64,000 bases of DNA from Symbiodinium natans (taxonomy: Eukaryota; Sar; Dinophyceae; Suessiales; Symbiodiniaceae), in NCBI GenBank assembly GCA_905221605.1, contig CAJNDS010002573.1:186001-250000 (forward strand). Reading direction: 5' to 3'. The position numbers and the translations under genes are program-made. Under the pieces are notes generated by a model. It searched no databases. It had not been told where the DNA came from and worked only from the letters and a program-made list of their open reading frames with translations. Of the stretch, positions 20,367-30,772 are shown piece by piece. Numbering within the stretch: the stretch's first letter is position 1; the number at the start of each line of letters is the position of its first letter.

Positions 20367-21419
20367 CTGGAACATGGGTCATATCTCCAGTCACCGTTAT
20401 GAACTCTGTGTGTCGGTGGTGCATTGCATAGCTTGCTGTATGCGGCCGCGGCACTCGTGCTGCTTCCATGCCTGATGGGCCCTGGCTCTGGGGGTGGAAT
20501 GATGCAGAATGACAAATTCACACTTTCGACTGCTTGTTTGCCATTCATTCTGGGCAGACAAGAGCCACCTCAATTGCTTGTGGAAATGTGCTCTGGCACT
20601 CATCCTGACTGATGCACGATGCCTCCCCCCACGACAAATCTAAGGAGGGCCATACCTGAGTTGTGCATGCAGGCCAACAGAAGCGTGGACGGAACCAAGT
20701 CACTAAGGACAGAGCTAAGCCCTTGCCGGAGCAAAGCCGCGGCTTTGGAGGCCTCGTGTTCACAGATTCACACACATGAAGGCTCTCTACCTGTGTTACC
20801 ACGGCACTACGAGCCAAGTGGTCTCAATTTTAAGTGGTCTCAATTTTTGCTTGACATGCCGACACGCAAGCAGGAGTGACTCCTTTGGGGGACAGGTTCA
20901 AAACCGTAAAATTTCTCTGCTTGAAGATCTTCGACGCAGGATGCACTCTGGCTCATTCGCCGTGAGCTGATCGGCTTGGTTTGACCGACATGTCCTTCTT
21001 AAGGTCTATGGCTGCCTGAGCCCACTGTGAGGGTTCAGAAAGTCCTTGCCAACATGTCATTTCGGGTTTCGGGGCCCCCGTCCTGCATCTCCTTTTCCGG
21101 CTTCGGCTTTCCAAGTCTACTTGTCCGTCTATGTTGAGGGCTTGTGCCAGATTTTATGAAGGCTTACAGTTCCAGGATGAGGGATGGGCTTGGGGGGCCA
21201 GGGAAGCTGCCCACTTTCCATCTTCTGTATGGGGCTGAAGGCTTACAGGGCTTCCTGCTTCCTAGCTGAACTCTTGCTTTGGCTTTCCCACTCCCGTTTC
21301 TTTCAAGCTTCCAAAGCCTATTCTTCCGACTTAGGCTTGCACACTTCCCTCATGGGATCTGCAGCTGGGCTGCAGTTTGGGCATTGCCATTCTTGGTCAG
21401 AGTGTACGGCCGCTTGTTT

Positions 21420-21960
21420 TCATAGCCAAGGGCCATTTGGCAAACACGACGTGCGCATCACAGGCTTGGACAGGATTCCTGAGTCCTAAACGCTAATCTA
21501 TATTGATCTACTAATCTTCTTCATGGCATGGTCTTCCTTTTGAGGTAAGCTTGCAGCTTCGCACGGCTTAACAACAAAAAGGCGGGGGTAGCCCTCCCCC
21601 ACTTACACAAACAATGCAGAGGATTGCAGCTGAGTGGGGTGTTTTGCGGGAGGGGAGGGGCGCAGCGAACGCTTGCAGCTTGCACGGCTTGAAAACCAAA
21701 AGCATGGGGGTCGGGGACGGGGGGGAACAGCCTCCCCGTTTGCAACAAACACGATGCAGGCATGACAGATTTAAAAACGATTTTGCAACTTTGTGACTAG
21801 TGGGGAAATTGGGGGGGGGGGGGGGCACAACAAAACGCTGGCACTTGCAGCTTGCACGACTAAAGAAAGAACGGAGGGGTTGCAGCCCACTCCCCCTGTT
21901 TGCAAACACAATGTGCGCATGACGGGCTTGGAAAGACTTCCTACATCCTAAAGGGCCAGG
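21420..21960 (+). repeat. degenerate repeat, about 125-170 bp unit
   Basis: Three copies of GCTTGCAGCTTGCACGGCTT-like sequence occur at about 21548, 21671 and 21840, each followed by an A-rich piece, a G-run and a C-run. Related GTTTGCAAACACAATGTGCG-type ends recur near 21437, 21738 and 21898. Copies are diverged and vary in length. A 13-base G run lies near 21813. Confidence 0.6.
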
Positions 21961-22530
21961 GACCACGGAACAAGGGCCTGCAGGACCAAGGGATCACAGA
22001 ACCAGACTTGCAAGACAAAACAAAAAGACAAGGGCGAGCCAAGCCTAAGCAAAATGCTTCGAGCTTCCCCGCCGTGTCCCCAAGTGCGTTTTTTGCTCGT
22101 TCTACTCAAAACTAGAACCTCTTCTAGAAAAGCAGATTCGCCATGTCTTGCGTCAATCCAGTTTCATGACACGATCATAACCAAGCACAACCCTCAGATT
22201 GATTAATGAATAAATCTAAGGGTAGGGTGCAGTGGTTCTACGATATTGCAGCCGAACCAAGTTATGTCCAAAGTAAACCCGGTGGTGGCTTGTGTTCCTC
22301 CCACACACCTGCGACAGGAAAAATACAAGTTGCTACTACAACAATCTGAACTCAGGTTTCCATCTCAGAAAATTGATTGGGCTTGATGTATTGCGACGCA
22401 CGACAGAGCCTGCCTCTCATCCCTGGAGCTTCTAATCTTAGTAGAATGTAGAATGGGCATGCCCAGCAAAAATACACCTTGGGACAAGGTGGGGATGCAC
22501 GAAATGATAGCTCGGGACAGTCGCCGCCCT

Positions 22531-22745
22531 GACAAGCCTGCGGGCCCGCTATTCTTCTGTGGAACGCTGGCCTGAGAAGCCTCCTGGCCACCTCTGTCGG
22601 CGCAATCGCCTCCCGAGAGGCCTTCTGGCCGCTATACGGCTGCTCTGCGGTGCAATCGCCGGCCTGTCAGGCCGGCTGGCCGCCATATGGCCGCTGCGTA
22701 TCGCCGGCCTGAGAAGCCTGCTGGCCGCTATACGGCAAGCCATCT
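22531..22745 (+). repeat. degenerate ~48-bp GC-rich minisatellite
   Basis: Four to five diverged copies contain CCTGAGAAGCCTGCTGGCC followed by GCTATACGG, at about 22531, 22571, 22612, 22662 and 22709. One copy contains a perfect palindrome, GCCGGCCTGTCAGGCCGGC with a 1-base centre. Not coding as far as I can tell. Confidence 0.6.
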
Positions 22746-22875
22746 GTCCTCCTCTCTGTCGTGTGTCCGGTCCTTTTTCCGTCATCCTCATACCTGTCCT
22801 CGTTCCTGTCATGTCCTCCTATCTCGTAGGATGGTAGTAGAGTGCTGTGTTGCTGCAGACTCGCTGCGGCCGTAA

Positions 22876-23044
22876 TTGTCCTCAAAATCTAAAACCCCAA
22901 CTGAGGGTGGGGAATATGGGCTCCGGAGGCACCGCTCCGAACCTGCGTGGCGTTTTGAAGACGTGATGTGGGTCACAACCAAGGCCGAAACGAGAGCGCC
23001 ACCTCTGGTGGAGCGCCGGCCCTGCAGCGTCGGAACTTCTTCAA
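22876..23044 (+). CDS. candidate exon, unknown protein
   Basis: Plus-strand frame reading KTPTEGGEYGLRRHRSEPAW, RFEDVMWVTTKAETRAPPLV and ERRPCSVGTSS, with a TCAAGTAATG donor at the end. The frame stays open beyond the donor but loses character. It is the first plus-strand candidate after the minus-strand series. Family unknown. Confidence 0.4.
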
Positions 23045-23599
23045 GTAATGAAAAGCATTGCAAGGGATTGGATCATGCACGGCGGAAGCTCCTTTCTGTG
23101 ATGACAATACACCTTGTACTTGCACGTACAAGCTGGTGCTCTCTGACGACATATGGGAGAACGGATCTCAGGCTTCAGGTGCAGGCTACCAGTAGAGTCA
23201 GTCAGAATGTCTCTGGTCAGTTTCAAGCGTGCCCGTGTGGCGAAAATTCAGCAGCAGAGCCGAGGCGCATCTTGGCAAACACGTCGCTCCAAGATGTTAA
23301 GTCATGTCAACATGTCGAGTCATCCTGGAGTCATCCCTGGAGTCATCCCTGTGTTCATTCAGAGCAACTTCCGAGGCTGCAAGACTCCTCTCGGCCCTCT
23401 CGGCCCCTCTCGGCTCCTGGCTTTTGTCCTGGTCACCTGCGGCATCGCCCAAGTGGGCATCTCAGCCTGACGGGAGAACTGGTGCGTCAGGCTCGACTCT
23501 GCGGAACGGCTGTTACTACACTTGTGCGTATCAGGCTGTTACTACGGTAAGTCTCCGACCCGGGCCACCTGCGCAAGCCTGGGTTACTCTGAGCTGTCA

Positions 23600-23786
23600 G
23601 CAACGACGGAGAGCATGAGCAACAATCAGCAACTTCTCTTTGAAAATGCGCTAGTGTAATATGATGTAATATGTATGGTACATCGGGATTTGCTGACAGG
23701 AGACGCTCCTTGAAGTGAGGGGACATGCTGTGGCCCAATAACTTCATCGGGCACAGCAACCGTCGGCTGCAAACCTTCTCCAGCAT
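23600..23786 (-). CDS. candidate exon, unknown protein
   Basis: Minus-strand frame reading PMKLLGHSMSPHFKERLLSA, NPDVPYILHHITLAHFQREV and ADCCSCSPSLLTAQ. Good protein-like character for about 55 residues, then it degrades. Edges are not fixed. Family unknown. Confidence 0.35.
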
Positions 23787-24447
23787 GTTAGGAACCGGAT
23801 TCTCATTCTCTCAGACATGTCAAGGCCACATTTCTGAAGTCCGAGTGCGCGACCGTCCCCATGAAGCTTGGCACGGCCCTCAGGCGAGCTCTGCCGTGGG
23901 CTTTCAGGAGGCACAGCCTCGGACGTCCTGGGCATGCAAAATCATGCAGATGCTGTCCCATGCCGTCCACCCCCTATGCAAAGCAGAACCACTCACAGAG
24001 CCGGCCATGTCAATCCAAGACTCTTGACTGTCGGACTTGGCAATCGGGCTCGGCTGGCCACAGCATCCTCTTCCAAGGCATCATATGGCAGAGGGACTGA
24101 GAACAACCTGTTTATTGACGTGAGTCCGCCTGCGGGACTTTCGAAACCTTAACTGCAGTGGTTGGGCCATGGGTTTTGCCTGGCCGGGCACCTGCCGAGA
24201 ACAAACAGATCAGAGCTCAACAGAGCAGATTTGTACAAATCTGCAATGTCCGCCTTGTAAGTTCTCAGTCTGAGGAGCTGAGCGCGGGCGACCTGACAGT
24301 AGATTAACCTCACGCTTGGTGACGTTCAGCTATACAAGAGAGTACAGCTTCCACGACGTAGCTGGAAGTCCAGGCTCGATCGTCGCACGGGAAAAACCAC
24401 GCGGGCCTGCCACGCTGATAAGCTGCTCACCCGTGCCGCAAGAGCGG

Positions 24448-24850
24448 GGGGAGGGAGTGAGAGAGAGGAAAGTGAGAGTGAGAGCGAGAGTGAGTGAGAG
24501 TGTGAATGTGAGAGTGAAAGTTGAGAACGTGAGAGTGAGAGATTGAGAAAACGAGAGAGTAAGAGTGTGCGAGACTGTGAGAGGGTGTGAGAGAGTCTGG
24601 GAGAGTGTGAGAGAGAGAGAGAGTGTGACAGAGTGTGAGAAAGAGAGAGAGTGTGAGAAAGAGTGTGAGGGAGAGTGAGAGAGAGTGAAAAAAGTCAGAG
24701 AGAGTAAGAGAGAGTGAGAGTGTAAGCGAGAGTGAGAGAAAGAGGGAAAGTGAGAGAGAGAGAGAGTGTGTGAGAGAGAGTGAGAAAGAGTCAAAGAGAG
24801 TAAGAGGAGAGTGAGAGAGGGTAAGAGAGTGAGAGAGAGTGAGAGTTAAC
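24448..24850 (+). repeat. (GAGAGTGA)n purine microsatellite
   Basis: About 400 bp of interrupted GAGAGTGAGA on the plus strand, with A and T interruptions. The Ser/Leu/His-rich open frames on the minus strand (24330-24951) are artefacts of the repeat. Such purine tracts can form triplex DNA. Confidence 0.95.
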
Positions 24851-25469
24851 ATCCGAACCCCATCTCTGAGGCATCGGCTGGGCGCGGATGCTGAAACTTT
24901 GCCACTCCTCTTGTTGTTGGAGCTCTTTTCCCGAAGTCCTGGCGCATTCAACGGAGTGGAGTGCGAGATGGGCTTCCGCTATGACACATGATCCATGGCG
25001 TGGTCAGAGTGGTCGCATGCCATGTACGCGAGACGAAGATGCGACACCAATGTCTTAATATCTGCAACGAAACACATCGCCAGCTCGGCGCGGCAGTCGG
25101 TCGCGGGAGAGGGCGGCGGCGGTGAGCAAGGCTTGACCTCAGTGGTTGGGCCTGGAGCCGCTTTGGGACCCAACTTGCAGACAGCAAAGCCAGCCGCATG
25201 ATCATTTGCCGACATAACGGGTAAAAAATCATTGGGTTCAATCTTAAGCACGCAAATGCCACACATCGTGGAACCATCCCTCGCCAGATGCTCGTGTGCC
25301 CTCGCTCAGCTCAAGCATTGGAGCACAGTGTCCCACACCTTCTCTCAGGACCCTTATCAGGACATTGTATTACACATTGCCATATGTTGTTGTTTTTTCT
25401 GTGTCCGCTCCTTGCGGTCTGAGCACCGTAATTGTATCCGCCGAGGCCTCGGGCCGGAGGTGTATAGGT

Positions 25470-25790
25470 TGTCAGAACAGGCACCCCCCTCCAAATCCTC
25501 CCCCCACACCCAAACCCTTTTTTTGCCTCAAATGGGTACCCCCCCTGGGAAACCGGGGTCCGCAAGCGGACGGTTCGCCAGGACCAGAGGCAGTTGAAGC
25601 CCCTCCCAGCAGGACCCCCACCCCTTTTCCCCCTCCCCAACCCCCCCCCCCCCCACCACCTCCGCACCCCCCCCACCCCCCCATACCCCCCCACCCCCAC
25701 CCCCCCCCCCCCCTCACCACCCCCCCCACCCCACCACCCCCCCCCCACCCCCCCCCCACCCCACCCCCCACCCCCCCCCCCCGTGGGTGG
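25470..25790 (+). repeat. C-rich (CCCCCA/CCCCCT) tract
   Basis: From about 25470 and especially 25620-25790 the plus strand is nearly all C with single A or T. The minus strand therefore carries many G-runs and may form G-quadruplexes. Open frames (Pro-rich on plus, Gly-rich on minus) are artefacts. The tract abuts the short element at 25788-25830, and a similar arrangement occurs inverted at 33.33-33.55 kb. Confidence 0.9.
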
Positions 25791-25860
25791 CTTAAATAGG
25801 GTCTATTTGGAAGCTGGGACTCGGGTTTTCTTATAGCCATACACGTTTCCACGAGGGTAC
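25788..25860 (+). mobile_element. element copy 1 (AAATAGGGTCTATTTGGAAG end)
   Basis: The end AAATAGGGTCTATTTGGAAG starts at about 25794. The same end occurs at 33253 and, in reverse complement with one change, at 33331-33354. Here it is joined to the C-rich tract. Only one end is clear. Probably a non-autonomous foldback element. Confidence 0.5.
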
Positions 25861-25879
25861 GCTGCTGTCACGTCAGTCG

Positions 25880-28680
25880 TACTATGGAGGCCTCAGGAAC
25901 AAGAACCAGGTAGTTCCTCTTTTCTCTTCTCTTTTTCTCCTCAATCCTAAAGTCGAAGGCTCTCGTGAGGAGAAGAGAAGGGAGAGAAGGAGGGAAAGAT
26001 AAGAGGAACACGATTTTCATGGGAAGAGCCAAGAAAAGAATAGAAGAGAGATAAAACAAGGCGCAAAGAAGATGGTACTCTTCTTTATCTATCCTCTCTC
26101 CCTTATCTCTCCGTTCCCTCTGTCTTTTCGAAATGAGAAAAACAAAAAGAAAGATGAAAAGAAGAAGGGTTAGGAAAAGAGCCGAAGAGATAGGCCGAAA
26201 AGAGGGGTATGGTGAAGTACGGCAAAGGTCCACGCACAAGGAGTCACCTTCTGCTTACCCTTCCACTGCTTGATTTTACAAGCTCCTTTCTTGTGTTTTA
26301 TCAGTTAAAATTAAAAGGAAACAGAAGGAGAGAAGGGAAAGGGAAGTGAGAGAGGAGAGACAACAAGGAGGCCATTTTAATTTCCTGTGAGTTATCAAAA
26401 GGAATGCAATATTATGGGAAGAGCAATGGAAAAAAAGAGTGGAAGAGAAATTAAGACAGGAGAGGGAGGTGCAAAAATAAGGCAAAGAGAAGATGGTGCC
26501 GTTTTCATCTCACCTCTCGTTCTTATCTTCCTCTTCTCTGGTTCTTTTCCCTGTGAAATAAAAAAACAAAAGGAAGGACAATGAACATATAAAGGAACCC
26601 GTTTTCGTTTTCCGTTTGGGCACAAGGAAAAAAACAGAGGCGATAGGGCGAGAGGAGGGGTTTGCTGAAGCATGGGGAGGGTGTACGGGCAAGGGGCCAA
26701 CTCCGCCCACTTCCCCCATCCATTGAAAGAGGAAAAGGAACAGGGCCTCCATTCCCCTCTTATTCTTCCTTTCTTGCGTTTTTGTCGTTTAGAAGGGAAC
26801 AGGAGAAGAGGAGGGAGAGAGAAGGAGAGAGGAGACATAAAAAGGGTTGCATTTTTAATGGGAAGAGCAAAGAAAAGACCAGAAGAGAGATGATGGGAGA
26901 AGAGGGGGAGACAAAACAAGGCGCACAGAAAATGGGCAGATAAGAAGAGAGGAAAGGGAATGACCAAGTACAATGAGGAGTTCTTCAATTTCCCTCCCTA
27001 TCTCTTATGTTACTTTTCCTTCTTGTGGGGTGTCCCTTTTTCTCTTGAAGATGCAGAAAACGATTGAAAAGGACACCCGTTCCATCGCCCATATGTAGGG
27101 AAAGAGAGAGAATCATGAGCATCAGCTGGGCTTGCTGCCAATCCAACATGGGCGTCCCTTTTAATCGCAGTCTGTGTCCTTTTTTCTCGCTTGAAGATGC
27201 AGAAAACGATCCAAAAGCACATCTGTTGGAGGAAGAGAGAAAGAGAGAGGAGAGATACCAAGGATTGCATATTTAATGGGAAGAGCAAGGAAGAGAATAG
27301 AAGACAGATGAATAGAGAAGATGGCGCTCTTCTTTATCTGTTCTCTCTCCCTTGTTTCTCCCTTCCCTCTTTCTTTTCGAAATGAGAAAAACAAAAAGGA
27401 AGAACTATGACCAAAAAGGGCACCTCCGATCCTTCTAAGAAAGATAGGGGGCCCAAGAACCCTGAGCCCCTGGACCCCCCCCCCCCCCCCAAGTCCTTGA
27501 CCCTACGTCTCCAAGGGGCACAATCAGCAGGAGACACACCAACAGCCAGCAGAACTGGAAACCAGAAGCGCCGTCGGTGCTAAGATAGTACCTTTGTGTT
27601 CCGAATGAATGTCTTTGCTTTTGGGAATAGGGTTTGAGGGCTTTGGAGAAGGAGAAGAGTAAGGAAAGGAACAGAAGAGATAGGCCGAGAGGATGAATAT
27701 GATGGAGTATTATGGAAAGGCTCACGCGCAAGGAGTCACCCTCTGCTTACCTTTTCACTGCTTTATCATATGAGTTCCTTTCTTGTGTTTTATCAGTTAA
27801 AAGGAAGCGGAAGAAGAGAAGGGAAAGGGAAGTGAGAGAGGAAAGATAACAAGGATGCTAGTTTCCCGAAGCGTGCTGCAAGGAATAGAAGAGACAGGAA
27901 GCAAGGAGACGGAATCACAAAATAAGGCGCAAAGCTGTACATATCATCTCTCCCTTGTCTCTCCCTATTCCCTTTCGAACTAGAAAAAACCATTCTTGCT
28001 TTTCACAGATAGGTTCCCTCTCTCCTCTTCAGGAAATCCCCTTTCCCTTATGTTGCTTTTTGAAGCGAATAAGAAAAATAGCAGATAAGAAGAGAGGAAA
28101 GGGTCAATTTCCCTCCCTATCTCTTATGTTGCTTTTCCTTCTTGTGGGGTGTCCCTGTTTCTCTTGAAGATGCAGAAAACGATTGAAAAGGACACCCGTT
28201 CCATCGCCCATGTGTAGGGAAAGAGAGAGAATCATGAGCATCAGCTGGGCTTGCTGCCAATCCAACATGGGCGTCCCTTTTAATCGCAGTCTGTGTCCTT
28301 TTTTCTCGCTTGAAGATGCAGAAAACGATCCAAAAGCACATCTGTTGGAGGAAGAGAGAAGGAGAGAGGAGAGATACCAAGGATTGCATATTTAATGGGA
28401 AGAGCAAGGAAGAGAATAGAAGACAGATGAACAGAGAAGAGGGAGAGACAAAACAAGGCGCAGAGAGGATGGCACTCTTCTTTATCTATTCTCTCTCCCT
28501 TGTTTCTCCCTTCCCTCTTTCTATTCGAAATGAGAAAAACAAAAAGGAAGAACTATGAGAAGGAGAAGAGTAAGGAAAGGAACAGAAGAGATAGGCCGAG
28601 AGGATGAATATGATGGAGTATTATGGAAAGGCTCACGCGCAAGGAGTCACCCTCTGCTTACCTTTCCACTGCTTTATCTT
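25880..28680. repeat. 2.8-kb purine-rich block with nested duplications
   Basis: A/G-rich modules recur. The segment 27002-27416 is nearly identical to 28121-28555, the latter with a short insertion near 28440-28465. The segment 27648-27784 is nearly identical to 28558-28680. A third, diverged copy of the latter lies at about 26185-26275, recognisable by AGAGATAGGCCGA and CAAGGAGTCACC. Within each large copy, TTGAAGATGCAGAAAACGAT also occurs twice. Open frames on both strands are low-complexity (Lys/Arg/Glu or Phe/Leu/Ser) and I do not regard them as genes. Confidence 0.85.
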
Positions 28681-30394
28681 CCAGGGTGCCAAGGGAATCC
28701 CGGCAAATTTTGACCGGCAAATGTTGTTCCTACCCGTTCCCGTTTTGTGTGGTATTTGCATCACTTTTCCATGGTGCCAAGGGGATCCCGGCAAATTTTG
28801 ACCGGCAAAGTTGTTCCTACCCTTTCCCGTTTTGTGTGGTATTTGCATCACTTTTCCAGGGTGCCAAGGGAATCCCGGCAAATTTTGACCCGCAAAGTTG
28901 TTCCTACCCTTTCCCGTTTTGTGTGGTATTTGCAGGACTTTTCCAGGGTGCCAAGGGAATCCCGGCAAATTTTGACCCGCAAAGTTGTTCCTACCCTTTC
29001 CCGTTTTGTGTGGTATTTGCAGGACTTTTCCAGGGTGCCAAGGGAATCCCGGCAAATTTTGACCGGCAAAGTTGTTCCTACCCGTTCCCGTTTTGTGTGG
29101 TATTTGCATCACTTTTCAAGGGTGCCAAGGGGATCCCGGCAAATTTTGACCGGCAAAGTTGTTCCTACCCTTTCCCGTTTTGTGTGGTATTTGCATCACT
29201 TTTCCCGGGTGCCAAGGGGGTCCCGGCAAATTTTGACCCGCAAAGTTGTTCCTACCCGTTCCCGTTTTGTGTGGTATTTGCATCACTTTTCCCGAGTGCC
29301 AAGGGGATCCCGGCAAATTTTGACCGGCAAAGTTGTTCCTACCCTTTCCCGTTTTGTGTGCTATTTGCAGGACTTTTCCAGGGTGCCAAGGGAATCCCGG
29401 CAAATTTTGACCCGCAAAGTTGTTCCTACCCGTTCCCGTTTTGTGTGGTATTTGCAGGACTTTTCCAGGGTGCCAAGGGGAATCCCGGCAAATTTTGACC
29501 GGCAAAGTTGTTCCTACCCTTTCCCGTTTTGTGTGGTATTTGCAGGACTTTTCCAGGGTGCCAAGGGAATCCCGGCAAATTTTGACCGGCAAAGTTGTTC
29601 CTACCCGTTCCCGTTTTGTGTGGTATTTGCATCACTTTTCCAGGGTGCCAAGGGGATCCCGGCAAATTTTGACCGGCAAAGTTGTTCCTACCCTTTCCCG
29701 TTTTGTGTGGTATTTGCATCACTTTTCCCGGGTGCCAAGGGGGTCCCGGCAATTTTTGACCCGCAAAGTTGTTCCTACCCGTTCCCGTTTTGTGTGGCAT
29801 TTGCATCACTTTTCCCGAGTGCCAAGGGGATCCCGGCAAATTTTGACCGGCAAAGTTGTTCCTACCCTTTCCCGTTTTGTTTGGTATTTGCATCACTTTT
29901 CTAGGGTGCCAAGGGAATCCCGGCAAATTTTGACCGGCAAAGTTGTTCCTACCCTTTCCCGTTTTGTGTGGTATTTGCAGGACTTTTCTAGGGTGCCAAG
30001 GGAATCCCGGCAAATTTTGACCCGCAAAGTTGTTCCTACCCTTTCCCGTTTTGTGTGGTATTTGCATCACTTTTCCGGGGTGCCAAGGGAATCCCGGCAA
30101 ATTTTGACCGGCAAATGTTGTTCCTACCCTTTCCCGTTTTGTGTGGTATTTGCAGGACTTTTCCAGGGTGCCAAGGGGATCCCGGCAAATTTTGACCGGC
30201 AAAGTTGTTCCTACCCTTTCCCGTTTTGTGTGGTATTTGCAGGACTTTTCCAGGGTGCCAAGGGGATCCCGGCAAATTTTGACCGACAAAGTTGTTCCTA
30301 CCCTTTCCCGTTTTGTGTGGTATTTGCATCACTTTTCCAGGGTGCCAAGGGGATCCCGGCAAGTTTTGACCGGCAAAGTTGCTCCTGCCCCAGG
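28681..30394 (+). repeat. 87-bp minisatellite, 20 copies
   Basis: Starts of the word GTGCCAAGGG fall every 87 bp from about 28686 to 30342, with single-base insertions in copies 1, 10 and 17. Copies differ at a few diagnostic sites: ATCAC or AGGAC, ACCGGC or ACCCGC, CCCTTTCC or CCCGTTCC, GGGAATCC or GGGGATCC or GGGGGTCC. The last copy decays after GTTGCTCCTG. Because 87 is a multiple of 3, frames stay open through many copies on both strands, with a 29-residue period. There is no leader, domain or start context, so I treat it as non-coding satellite. Confidence 0.97.
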
Positions 30395-30419
30395 CCCTCC
30401 TGGGCCCCAAGAAGCAATG

Positions 30420-30772
30420 AAACATAAGAAACAGATGAAGGATGAAGCAGATGAAGCAGATCATGAAGATGATGAAGATGATGGAGATGATGAAGATGAT
30501 GAAGATGATGAAGATGATGAAGATGATGAAAATGATGAAGATGATGAAGATGATGAAGATGATGATGAAGCTGATTGGGATCATTGATGTCAAGGATGCA
30601 CATGAAACATATTGGAACAACCGTGGAGATGAGAGAGATGATGGGGATGATGAAAAAAGATGATGAAGATGATGAAGATGATGATGATAGATGATGAAGA
30701 TGATGACGATAATGAAGATGATGATGATGATGCGGATGAGGATGAGGATGATGATGATGAAGCTGATTGAGG
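30420..30772 (+). repeat. (GATGAA/GAT)n tract
   Basis: Interrupted trinucleotide repeat of GAT with GAA, about 350 bp. It lies immediately between the 87-bp minisatellite and the palindromic array. The Asp/Glu-rich or Met/Lys-rich or Ile/Phe-rich translations are artefacts. Confidence 0.95.

Noticed and set aside
22549-22837. Arg/Ala/Gly-rich frames on both strands as genes
   Set aside because: Encoded by a degenerate GC-rich 48-bp minisatellite.
24330-24951. Ser/Leu/His-rich protein on the minus strand
   Set aside because: Entirely encoded by the GAGAGTGA microsatellite.
25296-25852. Pro-rich and Gly-rich proteins
   Set aside because: Artefacts of the C-rich tract; composition follows the base composition in every frame.
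26395-26988. 197-codon Phe/Leu/Ser-rich frame as membrane protein
   Set aside because: Low-complexity complement of a purine-rich repeat block. Equivalent frames arise in the duplicated copies and none has a conserved start.
28623-30427. Long open frames (290-385 codons) on both strands as genes
   Set aside because: They are a by-product of an 87-bp tandem repeat whose length is a multiple of three. No start context, domain or non-repetitive part.
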